The notes beneath the pieces are model-generated. The model was not told the DNA's origin. It did no database searches and was given only the letters and a program-made list of their open reading frames with translations. The translations under genes and the position numbers were made by a program. Positions 48,683-57,850 of a stretch of 64,000 nt of DNA are shown here, piece after piece; position 1 is the stretch's first letter, and every line of letters begins with the position of its first letter. The stretch spans positions 1 to 64,000 of the forward strand of contig CAJWAA010000012.1 in the NCBI GenBank assembly GCA_913020295.1, in the 5' to 3' direction. The DNA comes from an uncultured Flavobacteriaceae bacterium (GTDB taxonomy: Bacteria > Bacteroidota > Bacteroidia > Flavobacteriales > Flavobacteriaceae).

Positions 48683-49687
48683 TTAATTAAAATCGACCAA
48701 TTCTACCTCAAAAATCAAGCTAGTATTTGGAGGAATAACCCCTCCAGCACCTCGAGACCCGTAACCCAATTCACTTGGAATGACCAATTTTGCTGATGAT
48801 CCTTTTTTGAGTAAAGCAATACCCTCATCCCATCCTTTAATCACTCTGCCCATTCCCAGTGGAAAAACAATCGGTTCATTTCGTTGATATGAAGAGTCAA
48901 AAACCGTTCCATCTGGAAGCATTCCTCTGTAGTGAACTGAAACATTGTTTCCTTTAGAAGGAAGATTTCCAGTTCCTTCACGTAAGATTTTATAGTAGAG
49001 TCCGCTATCGGTTTGCTTCATTCCATAAGTCAATTTTTCAAGTTCTTTTGCATATTTTTCTTTTCTCTCTTTTTCCACTAATATTTTCTCCTCAAAATAA
49101 TTTGAAAAAACTTTTGGAGCATCAAATTTTTTTGCATTGATTCCTTTTCTAATGATAGATACTTTGACAATTGTGTCATTTTGTAAAATACTGTCCACAA
49201 CAGCTTGCCCTTTGACTACTTTCCCAAAAACAGTGTGTTTTCCGTCTAGCCAAGGAGTTTCTTTGTGGGTGATAAAAAACTGACTACCGTTAGTTTCTGG
49301 TCCTGAATTTGCCATTGAGAGTATTCCAGGTCCACTATGTTTCAAATCTGTAAATTCATCAATAAATTGATAGCCGGGTCCTCCAGAGCCCGATCCAGTG
49401 GGATCACCCCCTTGAATCATAAAATCTTTTATAACCCTGTGAAAGATTATGCCGTCATAATATTTTTTACCAGAAAACTTTTCATCAACTTTTGGATTAT
49501 TTCCCTCTGCCAAGGAAATAAAGTTGGCTACTGTAACAGGAGTCTTCTCCAACTCCAATTGGAGAATAATATCCCCTTTGTTTGTTTCTATGTTGGCGTA
49601 TAATCCTTCATCTAATTCAGGATATTGTTGGTTGCAACCAATAATCAGTATTGCAAAAAAAAGTCCTAATAAATTATTTTTTCTCAT
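48683..49687 (-). CDS. Lipoprotein with fused cyclophilin and FKBP peptidyl-prolyl isomerase domains
   Basis: A 334-residue secreted lipoprotein: signal peptide and lipobox LIIGC (lipidated Cys about residue 18). Residues 30-185 are a cyclophilin domain ([60 protein letters not shown]). Residues 235-334 are an FKBP domain ([50 protein letters not shown]). Such cyclophilin-FKBP fusions are rare. It overlaps gldI by 4 nt, and together they form a folding-factor unit in the envelope. Confidence 0.93.
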   Translation of the reverse strand: MRKNNLLGLFFAILIIGCNQQYPELDEGLYANIETNKGDIILQLELEKTPVTVANFISLAEGNNPKVDEKFSGKKYYDGIIFHRVIKDFMIQGGDPTGSGSGGPGYQFIDEFTDLKHSGPGILSMANSGPETNGSQFFITHKETPWLDGKHTVFGKVVKGQAVVDSILQNDTIVKVSIIRKGINAKKFDAPKVFSNYFEEKILVEKERKEKYAKELEKLTYGMKQTDSGLYYKILREGTGNLPSKGNNVSVHYRGMLPDGTVFDSSYQRNEPIVFPLGMGRVIKGWDEGIALLKKGSSAKLVIPSELGYGSRGAGGVIPPNTSLIFEVELVDFN

Positions 49688-50250
49688 TTTTTAGTTTTTA
49701 ATTTTTTTTTGAGTTTTAGAAGTTCTATGGTAAAACGAAGGGGTTGATTAATACCTATTTTTTCTCCATCTCCTTGATAGCCGAAGCAAAGGTAGGAAGG
49801 AAAAAGAAATACACCAATTTCCTTAGGACGTAGATATTTTACACCTTCTCTCAGTGCAGGTATCAAATCTTCTTGGTCCACAAAAAAGCTAACATTACCC
49901 AAATTTTTTTCATTGTAAAGAAGATTCCCGTTTAGATCTTCTATGCGATATTTAAAACTAACAAGATCCCCTTTTTGAGGGTAGCTTTCATCAGAATCGA
50001 TATTTTTTTTATAAGCATACCAAAATCCTAGGGGTGAATTTTTAAAAGACAGCTTTTTTTCTTGATTTATGGCCTGTTGAAATAAAGATTGTTCAATTGC
50101 AATAATGTTTTTATTTCTTTTGGCAGATTCCTTAAGAAAAAATTTCTTTTGTTTGTTAATGGGTCTGCGTGGCTCAGGGTTTTGGCAACTCAAATGAATT
50201 AAAAAAGTTAGAAGGAGTAAAATCCTAAATATTAAATTGAGATTTTTCAT
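49684..50250 (-). CDS. gldI: Gliding motility-associated peptidyl-prolyl isomerase GldI
   Basis: A 188-residue lipoprotein with lipobox LIHLSC (Cys about residue 23), then the GldI-like start [22 protein letters not shown] and an FKBP domain (about 85-180: [49 protein letters not shown]). GldI folds gliding and type IX secretion proteins in Flavobacteria and is needed for motility in Flavobacterium johnsoniae. The start overlaps nrnA by 26 nt. It is the only gld gene here. Confidence 0.88.
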   Translation of the reverse strand: MKNLNLIFRILLLLTFLIHLSCQNPEPRRPINKQKKFFLKESAKRNKNIIAIEQSLFQQAINQEKKLSFKNSPLGFWYAYKKNIDSDESYPQKGDLVSFKYRIEDLNGNLLYNEKNLGNVSFFVDQEDLIPALREGVKYLRPKEIGVFLFPSYLCFGYQGDGEKIGINQPLRFTIELLKLKKKLKTKK

Positions 50251-51238
50251 AGGCTATTGCTTTTAAGAATTGATCAACAGTTTCATTTAGAGTCAGATCT
50301 GACACTCCTCCTGCTGCATTAACATGACCTCCACCATTGAAATATTTTTTTGCAAAGTAATTTACATCGAATGAGCCTTTAGATCGGAAAGACATTTTGA
50401 TAATTTTCTCAGTTTCATTTTCAATCATGATTACAGCCAATGATACACCTCTAAGACTTAAGCCATAGTTTACAAAGCCTTCAGTATCTCCTTTTTTAAA
50501 TTTATTTATAATTAATTCTTTTTGTGAAAGTGTTATATAAACAACAGGTATTCCATTAATTTTTTTTATATTATTAAGCGCAGTTCCTAGAAGTTTTAAT
50601 CTACTAAAAGAATAGGTGTCGTAAATTTTTTGATGTATCAAATGGGGTTGAGCACCCTTTTCAATAAGAATGCTTACAACCTGATGTGTTTTAGCAGTAG
50701 TTGAGGGAAATCTAAATGAACCAGTATCGGTCATTATTCCGGTGTAGAGACAAGTGGCTATTGTGACATCAATCTGATCGTGATCCAAACCTGAAATCAA
50801 TTCATATATCATTTCGCAAGTAGATCCCTTATTCGTGTCTGAATAGCTTATTGAAGCATAATCTCCAGGGTGTTCGTGATGGTCAATCATTATTTTTTCC
50901 GCAATGCTACGTTCTACAACCAGAGCCATTTGATCGATTCTACTCAACTGATTAAAGTCAAGGGTGAAGATGATGTCTGAATTTTCAATCATTTGGGTCG
51001 ATTCATCTGGAGTTTGTGAAAATTTTTTGATTTGCTCTTGACCGGGCATCCAATTAAGAAATTCCGGGTATTCATTGGGAGCAATTACACACGAATCATG
51101 TCCGGTTTTATTTAAAAAAGTATTAAGGGCAAGGCTACTCCCCAATGCATCGCCATCAGGATTTTTATGAGGAATGATGATTATTTTTTTAGGTGTAAAA
51201 AGTACTTTTTGAAATGCTTTTAGTAGTTTTTTTTCCAT
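50225..51238 (-). CDS. nrnA: Bifunctional oligoribonuclease/PAP phosphatase NrnA (DHH family)
   Basis: A 337-residue DHH/DHHA1 protein. It has PHKNPDGDALGSSLAL (motif I), MIDHHEHPG (motif III), STCEMIYEL and the DHHA1 end GGGHVNAAGG. NrnA degrades oligoribonucleotides and 3'-phosphoadenosine phosphate with Mn2+. The start ATG (51238) lies 5 nt after a -7 box. It is first in a unit with gldI and the double PPIase. Confidence 0.92.
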   Translation of the reverse strand: MEKKLLKAFQKVLFTPKKIIIIPHKNPDGDALGSSLALNTFLNKTGHDSCVIAPNEYPEFLNWMPGQEQIKKFSQTPDESTQMIENSDIIFTLDFNQLSRIDQMALVVERSIAEKIMIDHHEHPGDYASISYSDTNKGSTCEMIYELISGLDHDQIDVTIATCLYTGIMTDTGSFRFPSTTAKTHQVVSILIEKGAQPHLIHQKIYDTYSFSRLKLLGTALNNIKKINGIPVVYITLSQKELIINKFKKGDTEGFVNYGLSLRGVSLAVIMIENETEKIIKMSFRSKGSFDVNYFAKKYFNGGGHVNAAGGVSDLTLNETVDQFLKAIAYEKSQFNI

Positions 51239-51243
51239 GTATT

Positions 51244-51251
51244 CAAATATA
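51244..51251 (-). promoter_or_regulatory. -7 box of nrnA-gldI operon, 5 nt before the start codon
   Basis: On the minus strand TATATTTG, then AATAC and ATG. The nearest well-formed TTG is about 27 nt upstream. Confidence 0.5.
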
Positions 51252-51333
51252 CCAAAATTTGATTCTGTTTGTTTTTACCAATATCATTAAAATTAATTAA
51301 TATGGTATGAGAAGTAACCGAATACTTTTTTTA

Positions 51334-51341
51334 TAAATTTG
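51334..51341 (+). promoter_or_regulatory. -7 box of ndk promoter
   Basis: TAAATTTG, ending 17 nt before the ndk ATG. Confidence 0.5.
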
Positions 51342-51358
51342 CATCAAAATTAACCCCT

Positions 51359-51778
51359 ATGCCTTCAAACAGAACTTTCACAATGATCAAACCTGATGCT
51401 GTAGAAAATGGTTATATTGGTGCAATCCTTACTAAAATCATTGCTTCGGGATTTAGAATAGTTTCTATGAAGATGACGCAATTGTCCCAACGTGATGCTG
51501 AGTTGTTCTATGCGATTCACAAGGAACGGTCATTTTTCAATGATTTAGTGTCTTTCATGACTCGAGGTCCTATAGTTGCTGCCATACTTGAAAAAGAAAA
51601 CGCAGTTGACGATTTCAGAACTTTGATTGGAGCTACAAACCCGAAAGAAGCTGCTGATGGAACCCTACGTAAACAGTTTGCATCTTCAGTTGGAGAAAAT
51701 GCTGTACATGGATCTGATAGCAATGAAAACGCTGAAATTGAGGGAGCATTTCATTTCTCCGGTAGAGAAATTTTTTAG
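51359..51778 (+). CDS. ndk: Nucleoside diphosphate kinase
   Basis: A 139-residue protein. It carries [19 protein letters not shown], the [11 protein letters not shown] segment, [12 protein letters not shown], and the active-site stretch [15 protein letters not shown], in which the first His is the phosphorylated residue. It equalises NTP pools. Its stop TAG is in a four-base overlap with the DUF721 stop on the minus strand. Confidence 0.97.
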   Translation: MPSNRTFTMIKPDAVENGYIGAILTKIIASGFRIVSMKMTQLSQRDAELFYAIHKERSFFNDLVSFMTRGPIVAAILEKENAVDDFRTLIGATNPKEAADGTLRKQFASSVGENAVHGSDSNENAEIEGAFHFSGREIF

Positions 51779-52077
51779 CGTAGTACAATTTTTTTGATTT
51801 TTTCACTACCCAGCTGTTTATTCATCATTTTAATAATCTTTTCTTTACCATAACTCAGTTCCACCCGCAAGGCTGCGCTATTCAATGAAACGAAGAGCGT
51901 ATTACCTTTTAGTATAATTTTCTCAGTATAATGGGCAATGTTTGTTCCCATTATTTCGTGCCACAATTCATTGATCCGTACATGGATAATTCCCATTCTT
52001 AAGGATTTTGATTCCAAGATTTCGTCTAATACTTTACTAATTCTTTGAGGTTCATATTTTCTTTTGGGTGAATTCAT
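51775..52077 (-). CDS. DUF721 domain-containing protein
   Basis: A 100-residue basic protein. The DUF721 signature is visible: [15 protein letters not shown], then [20 protein letters not shown] and [27 protein letters not shown]. The domain is related to a KH-like RNA-binding fold by position, often next to recF, dnaA or gyrB, as here (6 nt after a lipoprotein gene in the recF unit). Function is unknown; a nucleic-acid-binding role is likely. Its stop overlaps that of ndk. Confidence 0.85.
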   Translation of the reverse strand: MNSPKRKYEPQRISKVLDEILESKSLRMGIIHVRINELWHEIMGTNIAHYTEKIILKGNTLFVSLNSAALRVELSYGKEKIIKMMNKQLGSEKIKKIVLR

Positions 52078-52083
52078 TGGTAA

Positions 52084-52488
52084 TTATTCTTTCGGAAATC
52101 TTTTATATTGAAATCTTTTATCCTGATGCTCAAGAACTAATTTGTTTATACTTAACTCAACAATCTTTTCCTGCCATTGATCCCAAACAGTCTCAAAACT
52201 GAGATAGCAATTTTCACCTCTAAAGATAACTTTAAAGTTATTTAAATCTTCAGTTATCAAAAATTTATTTTCCAATTGAGGCTGAACTTTTTTCCTTATA
52301 CCATTCAGTCCATTTACATTGTAATAATCTAATAGCATAACCGTTCCTTTGGGATAAAAAGTTTCATCTTTATGGGCAATACAATCAATATTCCAATATC
52401 CGTTTAGTAGTTTGAGATCACTGGGGGTAATTTGATTTTTACAGCCCGAGCAGAAGATAATAAAGCAAAGTAAATATGATTTGTTCAC
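52084..52488 (-). CDS. Small lipoprotein, lipocalin-like
   Basis: A 134-residue protein with signal peptide and lipobox FCSGC (Cys about residue 16). The remainder (LLNGYWNIDCIAH, FYPKGTVMLLDYYNVNGLNGIRKKVQP) suggests a beta-barrel lipocalin-like fold, though I cannot assign it to a named family with certainty. It lies 3 nt after the recF stop and 6 nt before DUF721, so is co-transcribed. Function unknown. Confidence 0.7.
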   Translation of the reverse strand: MNKSYLLCFIIFCSGCKNQITPSDLKLLNGYWNIDCIAHKDETFYPKGTVMLLDYYNVNGLNGIRKKVQPQLENKFLITEDLNNFKVIFRGENCYLSFETVWDQWQEKIVELSINKLVLEHQDKRFQYKRFPKE

Positions 52489-52491
52489 CTG

Positions 52492-53574
52492 TTAATCGAG
52501 TTTGAATATTTCATAAGTAGAGGAACTCATTTCCAGTGCTACTTTAATTCTATCTTCGTGGGTATCGGAAATAAATATTTGCCCAAGACTTTCATTGTCG
52601 AACAATTGGATAGTCTGAGTAACTCTTTCTTGATCTAATTTGTCAAAAATATCGTCGAGTAAAACTATAGGATTCATTCCGGATTTTTCTTTGATAAAAT
52701 CGAATTGTGCGAGTTTCAGCGCAATGAGAAAAGTTTTCTGTTGTCCTTGACTGCCAAATTTTTTGATGGGCATTCCTGAAATTTGTAGATTCAGATCATC
52801 TTTGTGAGTTCCCACAGAGGTATATTGGAGTATTTTGTCTTTTTCTAAATTATCATCTAGTATATTAGACATATTATTTTCACTAAGATCAGATTCGTAT
52901 CGAATGTCAACTTGTTCGGCACCATTGCTAATAATAAAATGTCTTTTCTTAAAAATAGGGATAAAGACTTTCATAAATATTTTTCTTTTTTCGAAAATTG
53001 GTTGCGCCAATTCACTCATTTGATGGTTGTAAATGGCCAATGTGTCTCCATCAAAAGTTCGGTTTTGTGCAAAAAACTTGAGTAACGCATTGCGTTGCGC
53101 GAGCAATTTGTTGTAATCTGTCAGATTCTTTAAATAGGTTTTATCGGTTTGTCCGATCACACTATCGATAAACTTTCTTCTTGTGATGCTGCCCTCGATG
53201 ATTAAATTCCGATCTGCAGGCGAAATTATCACCAAAGGAATGAGTCCAATGTGTTCTGCAATTTTATCATATACTCTACCATTTCTCTTAATGGTCTTTT
53301 TTTGACCTTTTTTGAGACTGCAATTTATTTTTTCTTTTTTACCGTTAATGTTGAATTTTCCTTCAATCAAAAAAAAATCCTTTCCAAACTGAATATTTTG
53401 AACTCCAGAAGGATTAAAATAGCTTTTGGTAAATGCCAAATGATAGATACTATCTAAAATATTTGACTTTCCCTTTCCATTATTACCAATAAAACAGTTG
53501 ATAGGCGCTTGAAAATCGAATTGAGAGGCCTCAATATTTTTGTAATGGGTAAGGGTCAATTGCTCTAAAAACAT
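52492..53574 (-). CDS. recF: DNA replication/repair protein RecF
   Basis: A 360-residue ABC-type ATPase. It begins [19 protein letters not shown], with Walker [10 protein letters not shown] (about 31-39), a signature region [10 protein letters not shown], and Walker [12 protein letters not shown]. RecF binds ssDNA gap edges and supports RecR. The ATG at 53574 is used, because the frame upstream is not RecF-like and the -7 box would overlap it. It heads the recF-lipoprotein-DUF721 unit. Confidence 0.95.
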   Translation of the reverse strand: MFLEQLTLTHYKNIEASQFDFQAPINCFIGNNGKGKSNILDSIYHLAFTKSYFNPSGVQNIQFGKDFFLIEGKFNINGKKEKINCSLKKGQKKTIKRNGRVYDKIAEHIGLIPLVIISPADRNLIIEGSITRRKFIDSVIGQTDKTYLKNLTDYNKLLAQRNALLKFFAQNRTFDGDTLAIYNHQMSELAQPIFEKRKIFMKVFIPIFKKRHFIISNGAEQVDIRYESDLSENNMSNILDDNLEKDKILQYTSVGTHKDDLNLQISGMPIKKFGSQGQQKTFLIALKLAQFDFIKEKSGMNPIVLLDDIFDKLDQERVTQTIQLFDNESLGQIFISDTHEDRIKVALEMSSSTYEIFKLD

Positions 53575-53579
53575 TTGTG

Positions 53580-53611
53580 CAAATATATTTTGATTTAGAA
53601 AGGTAAAACAA
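53580..53611 (-). promoter_or_regulatory. recF promoter, 5 nt before the start codon
   Basis: On the minus strand TTG (53611-53609), 21-nt spacer and TATATTTG (53587-53580), followed by CACAA and the ATG. This is a strong consensus match and predicts a leaderless recF mRNA. Confidence 0.72.
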
Positions 53612-53657
53612 AATTTAAATCTATTTTTCAACTAGATTTTCATTATTTCACGAGTTT

Positions 53658-53687
53658 TTGGTTTTGCTCTAAAAAAGGTTAATTTTG
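53658..53687 (+). promoter_or_regulatory. Promoter for the TPR-ribH gene group
   Basis: TTG (53658-53660), 19-nt spacer and TAATTTTG (53680-53687), 17 nt before the ATG at 53705. Confidence 0.7.
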
Positions 53688-53704
53688 GAACTTAAAAAAT
53701 ACAA

Positions 53705-54469
53705 ATGGCAACCTACAAAAAGAGAGGCTATAAAAAGTCGATTGCACCTGCCTCCGAAAAAAAAGTAGAAGTGGAGAGCACAACTGCAGAAGTTTTTGAA
53801 AAATTAGATACCACTGCATCTAGAACAGAAGAGTGGGTCTCCAAATTTCAAAATTTTATTTTGGCAGGTGTTGGGATCATTGCTTTATCTGTGTTATCTT
53901 ATCTAGGCTATCAGAATTATATATTAGAGCCAAAAAAAATTGAAGCAACAAGTGAACTGAATCAAGCTCAATATTATTTTGAGTTGGCTGTTAATGGTCA
54001 AGATTCTGATTCCTTATTTAGAAGGGCACTCAATGGTGGTGAAGGAAAATATGGTTTTTTAGATATCATCGAAAATTATGGAGGCACTCCTGCGGCAAAA
54101 TTGGCCACTTATAGTGCCGGCATGTCTTATTTAAATTTGGCTGATTATGTCAACGCCATTCAATATCTCGATCAATTCGACACAGATGATGTAATGCTTA
54201 AAGCCTTGGCTAAGGGTGCCATAGGAGACGCTTTCGCTCAAATAGGTCAGCCTGACGATGCTTATGATTATTATGTGGATGCTTTTGAATCCAGTGATAA
54301 CTCTTTCAGCGCACCAAAATATCTTTTCAAAGCAGGAATCTTGGGTGCTTCACTGGGTAAAAACAGTGCAGCACTAACATATTTTAAAAGGATTCAATCA
54401 GAATACCCTGACTCTGCAGAGGCCAAGAAGGTTGAAGTTCAGATAGGTCTTTTGGAAAACCTCAAATAA
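53705..54469 (+). CDS. YfgM-like membrane-anchored TPR protein
   Basis: A 254-residue protein. Residues 1-45 are charged and cytoplasmic (KKRGYKKSIAPASEKKVEVES). One transmembrane helix follows (about 50-71, FILAGVGIIALSVLSYLGYQ), then three or four TPR units (AKLATYSAGMSYLNLADYVNAIQYLDQF, ALAKGAIGDAFAQIGQPDDAY, YLFKAGILGASLGKNSAALTYF). It is like YfgM-type proteins, which assist folding near the SecYEG translocon. The stop overlaps ribH ATG (TAATG). Confidence 0.85.
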   Translation: MATYKKRGYKKSIAPASEKKVEVESTTAEVFEKLDTTASRTEEWVSKFQNFILAGVGIIALSVLSYLGYQNYILEPKKIEATSELNQAQYYFELAVNGQDSDSLFRRALNGGEGKYGFLDIIENYGGTPAAKLATYSAGMSYLNLADYVNAIQYLDQFDTDDVMLKALAKGAIGDAFAQIGQPDDAYDYYVDAFESSDNSFSAPKYLFKAGILGASLGKNSAALTYFKRIQSEYPDSAEAKKVEVQIGLLENLK

Positions 54470-54942
54470 TGGTTAACACCCAGAATAGTCTCTCACACTA
54501 CGATCGTTCAAAAGTTTCGGACGGAACTAATTTTCGTATTGCTCTGGTTGTATCCGAGTGGAATGAGGAAATTACTCAAGCTCTTTTTCAGGGTGCAAAA
54601 GAAAAATTATTGGATCATAATGTTTTGGATGAAAATATTGTCAGAATTGATGTTCCTGGTAGTTTTGAATTGATCTATGGAGCAAGTATAGCACAGCTGA
54701 CCGATTTTAATGCAATCATAGCAATAGGATGTATAATTAAAGGAGAAACAAGACATTTCGAATTTATCTCTAATGCTGTAGCACAGGGAATTAAAGATCT
54801 CAACCTCAATGGTAAAGCACCTGTAGTGTTTTGCGTTTTGACAGATGAAAATATCGAGCAATCAAGAGCTAGGAGCGGAGGGAATAAAGGTAATAAAGGT
54901 ATAGAGGCAGCAGTCACTGCTTTAAGGATGATCAACCTCTAG
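54469..54942 (+). CDS. ribH: 6,7-dimethyl-8-ribityllumazine synthase
   Basis: A 157-residue lumazine synthase. It shows VSEWNEEITQALFQGA, DVPGSFELIYGASI (substrate loop) and GCIIKGETRHFEFISNA (catalytic His), then FCVLTDENIEQ and GGNKGNKG. It makes the riboflavin precursor, usually as a 60-mer or pentamer. It is coupled to the TPR gene by TAATG. No other rib gene is adjacent. Confidence 0.97.
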   Translation: MVNTQNSLSHYDRSKVSDGTNFRIALVVSEWNEEITQALFQGAKEKLLDHNVLDENIVRIDVPGSFELIYGASIAQLTDFNAIIAIGCIIKGETRHFEFISNAVAQGIKDLNLNGKAPVVFCVLTDENIEQSRARSGGNKGNKGIEAAVTALRMINL

Positions 54943-54970
54943 TTTTTCATTACAAATTGTCTAAACCCAG

Positions 54971-55000
54971 TTGCAATTTCGTTCACTTTCTTTAAATTTG
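54971..55000 (+). promoter_or_regulatory. Promoter before the small protein and mutL
   Basis: TTG (54971-54973), 19-nt spacer and TAAATTTG (54993-55000), 38 nt before the ATG at 55039. Confidence 0.68.
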
Positions 55001-55038
55001 AATGATTACTGCATTTCCCCATTATCAATTTATGTCGC

Positions 55039-55326
55039 ATGAAGATCAGTCTTTTTAAACTCAAAAAAAACCGAAGATTTAATTATACACCTCGTTATTA
55101 CGATGGAAAAGAGTTAGGAAATCCATATGATTTTGATTCTAAATTTTCTAAGTATCGTGATACCTACAACCAAAATGATTTTGGTAAGCAGTGGAAAGAT
55201 ACACGACAAAAAATGCGAACTCGAAGTAACCGAGGAATTTCTGACCGCTTGGTCATTATCGTTTTGATTTTGATTTTGGCTTTTCTTTATGTTATTGATT
55301 TTGATTTATCTCTATTTAAAGGTTGA
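55039..55326 (+). CDS. Small single-pass membrane protein of unknown function
   Basis: A 95-residue protein. The first 65 residues are basic and aromatic-rich (FKLKKNRRFNYTPRYYDGKE, SKFSKYRDTYNQNDFGKQWK), and the end is one helix (about 70-88, LVIIVLILILAFLYVID). The topology is probably cytoplasmic N-terminus with the helix near the C-terminus. It lies between ribH and mutL; relatives are often labelled riboflavin synthase subunit beta from the neighbour, but nothing in the sequence supports that. The stop overlaps the mutL ATG (TGATG). Confidence 0.8.
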   Translation: MKISLFKLKKNRRFNYTPRYYDGKELGNPYDFDSKFSKYRDTYNQNDFGKQWKDTRQKMRTRSNRGISDRLVIIVLILILAFLYVIDFDLSLFKG

Positions 55327-57110
55327 TGGCTGATATTATCTCGCTTTTACCCGATCATGTGGCTAATCAAATTGCCGCAGGTGAAGTTATTCAAAGACCG
55401 GCCTCTGTTGTTAAAGAACTTTTGGAAAATGCTATTGACGCCAAGGCTTCCGTAGTTCAATTGTTCATCAGTGGTGCCGGAAAGACCACGATTCAGGTAA
55501 TCGACAATGGAATAGGAATGTCACCAACAGATGTGAGATTGTCTTTTGAACGACATGCGACTTCTAAAATCAAATCTGCAGATGATCTGTTTTCCATTAC
55601 TTCTAAAGGCTTTAGGGGAGAAGCCTTAGCATCTGTCGCCGCTATTGCTCAAGTAGAGGTTCATACAAAAAGGGCAGAGGACGAAATGGCAACTTCTATT
55701 AAAATATCGGGAAGTAAAGTTGAGGATCAGAAGGTGTCTGTTGCTCCTACCGGAACTTCCATCGCAGTAAAAAACCTTTTTTACAATGTGCCTGCCCGCA
55801 GAAATTTTCTCAAGTCAGATAAAGTTGAATTACGACACATCATCGATGAATTTCAACGAGTAGCCTTAACCCATCCTGAGACAAAGTTTACTTTTTTGCA
55901 AAATGGTTCAGAACTTTTTAATCTACCAGCAGTTAATTTTAGAAAACGAATTGCAAATACTTTTGGAAATAAATTTGAGGAGAAATTAATTCCCGTCGAA
56001 GAGATGACAACTTTTGCGGGGATTGAAGGATTTGTTGTAAAACCTGAATTCGCAAAAAAATCCAGGGGTCAACAGTTCTTTTTTGTTAATAAACGTTTTA
56101 TTAGGAGCCCTTTTCTAAATCACGCTGTAACGGCTGCCTTTCAAGGTTTGCTCAGAGATCAATATCATCCAGGTTATTTTATATACATACAGGTGGATCC
56201 AAAATCTATCGATATAAACATTCACCCCACTAAAACGGAGATTAAGTTTGAGGATGAGCAAAATCTCTATGCGATTATAAAGTCAATGATCAAACATAGT
56301 TTGGGTATGTTTCAAGCCGCTCCTGTATTGGATTTTGGAAGAGACCCTAGCTTGGACACTCCTTATGATCTTCAGCAAAATCCTATTTCAAATATGCCAT
56401 CCATAGAAGTTAACTCAAGTTTCAATCCTTTTCAAAATTCTGAAATAGCTATTTCCGAATCCTCAAAAAAGAATTGGGAAAGCCTATACTCGGGATTGGA
56501 GATACCAACTGAGTACCCCAACTCAGAAGAAGAGTTAAAATTGTCTATTGATCAAGCTCCAAAGGTTTTTCAATTACTAAGGAAGTTTATAGTTACAAGT
56601 ACTCGATCAGGTCTTTTAGTTATTGATCAAAAACGTGCACATCAAAGGGTTTTGTATGAAAAATTTCTAAGTAGTATTACCAAAAGAGACATGGTCAGTC
56701 AACAATTGATTTTTCCCGAAGAAATTGAATTGACACAACAACAAATTGCTTTGTTTGGAGAATTGGAAGAAAATTTAAATACTATGGGATTTGTTGTAAA
56801 ACAAAGAGAAAACCATCTTCATATTACAGGAATTCCTTCTATATGTAGTGACAAACAGTTGGGACAGCTTTTTGAAGATATTTTTTCTCCTGCAGAGCAC
56901 GAAAAGGTTACATCTTTTAGTCAAGCTGATTATATGGCCAAAATATTATCCAAATCTCTTTCTATCAAAGGTAATTTGTCCCTTTCTGTTGTGGAGCAGC
57001 AGGCTTTAGTTGATGATCTTTTTGCCTGTAAGGACACTCTGACCTGTCCTTTTAATCGTAAGATTTTTATTACTTTAGATAAAGAAGAGTTAGAAAATAA
57101 ATTAGATTAA
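55326..57110 (+). CDS. mutL: DNA mismatch repair protein MutL
   Basis: A 594-residue MutL. The GHKL ATPase has IAAGEVIQRPASVVKELLENAIDA, VIDNGIGM and SKGFRGEALASV, and the C-terminal dimerisation domain starts about 415. The endonuclease motif DQHAxHExxxxE is changed to DQKRAHQRVLYE (434-445), with the metal-binding His and Glu replaced, so nicking activity may be absent. The ATG (55326) is chosen by TGATG coupling to the small gene before it. Confidence 0.96.
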   Translation: MADIISLLPDHVANQIAAGEVIQRPASVVKELLENAIDAKASVVQLFISGAGKTTIQVIDNGIGMSPTDVRLSFERHATSKIKSADDLFSITSKGFRGEALASVAAIAQVEVHTKRAEDEMATSIKISGSKVEDQKVSVAPTGTSIAVKNLFYNVPARRNFLKSDKVELRHIIDEFQRVALTHPETKFTFLQNGSELFNLPAVNFRKRIANTFGNKFEEKLIPVEEMTTFAGIEGFVVKPEFAKKSRGQQFFFVNKRFIRSPFLNHAVTAAFQGLLRDQYHPGYFIYIQVDPKSIDINIHPTKTEIKFEDEQNLYAIIKSMIKHSLGMFQAAPVLDFGRDPSLDTPYDLQQNPISNMPSIEVNSSFNPFQNSEIAISESSKKNWESLYSGLEIPTEYPNSEEELKLSIDQAPKVFQLLRKFIVTSTRSGLLVIDQKRAHQRVLYEKFLSSITKRDMVSQQLIFPEEIELTQQQIALFGELEENLNTMGFVVKQRENHLHITGIPSICSDKQLGQLFEDIFSPAEHEKVTSFSQADYMAKILSKSLSIKGNLSLSVVEQQALVDDLFACKDTLTCPFNRKIFITLDKEELENKLD

Positions 57111-57850
57111 TGCGCAACCTCACTGAAACAGTAAAACACTTACTGATTATCAATGGAATTTTTTTCTTAGCAACTATTACCCTGGGTAATCAGGTATATG
57201 ATTGGTTCGCACTACACTATCCCGAAAACCCAAAATTTGAGTTTTGGCAACCACTGACACATATGTTTATGCATGGAGATATTTCCCATATTTTCTTTAA
57301 TATGTTTGGGTTGTGGATGTTTGGAACACCTTTGGAACAAATGTGGGGGAAGCAAAAGTTTATTTTCTTTTATCTGTCCACCGGTTTTGGTGCAGCTGCC
57401 TTACAGCTTTTGTTGTACTACTACCAGGTAGATCATGTCAATACTACTCTAAGCGATTTTGGACTGACTCCTCAACAAATCTCAGACTTTTATCAAACCG
57501 CTGAGTTGCCCAAGCTCGCCATAAATGAAATAGGAGAGGGACAACTGTCTAGTGCCTTCAATGCTTTTCGTTCTGTTATGGTTGGTGCCTCGGGTGCTTT
57601 ATATGGGGTACTTGTTGGTTTTGCTATGCTTTTTCCCAATGCCCAATTGATGCTTTTGTTTCCCCCTATTCCAGTAAAAGCAAAGTTTTTGGTTCCTGTT
57701 TTGATTTTGGCTGATCTTTTCTTTGGATTTTCATCCTATTCTATCGGTCCTATTGCTCACTTTGCCCATGTGGGTGGAGCCATTACAGGTTTGGCTATGA
57801 TGTGGTATTGGAAAAAAAATGAGTTCAATAACAATCGGTGGGATTTATGA
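57110..57850 (+). CDS. Rhomboid family intramembrane serine protease, copy 1
   Basis: A 246-residue polytopic protein. Conserved motifs are GDISHIFFNMFGLWMFG (His and Asn of the active site region), MVGASGALYGVL (GxSG with catalytic Ser) and HFAHVGGAITGL (catalytic His). About six helices are visible, with a loop (residues about 110-150) longer than in GlpG. It cleaves membrane-spanning substrates. It is coupled to mutL by TAATG. Confidence 0.93.
   Translation: MRNLTETVKHLLIINGIFFLATITLGNQVYDWFALHYPENPKFEFWQPLTHMFMHGDISHIFFNMFGLWMFGTPLEQMWGKQKFIFFYLSTGFGAAALQLLLYYYQVDHVNTTLSDFGLTPQQISDFYQTAELPKLAINEIGEGQLSSAFNAFRSVMVGASGALYGVLVGFAMLFPNAQLMLLFPPIPVKAKFLVPVLILADLFFGFSSYSIGPIAHFAHVGGAITGLAMMWYWKKNEFNNNRWDL

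Noticed and set aside
53575-53631. Extension of recF to an upstream start at 53631
   Set aside because: The conserved RecF start MFLEQL lies at 53574, and the promoter falls inside the extension.
55039-55326. Riboflavin synthase subunit beta
   Set aside because: The neighbouring ribH (54469-54942) is the real lumazine synthase; this small protein has no related motif.
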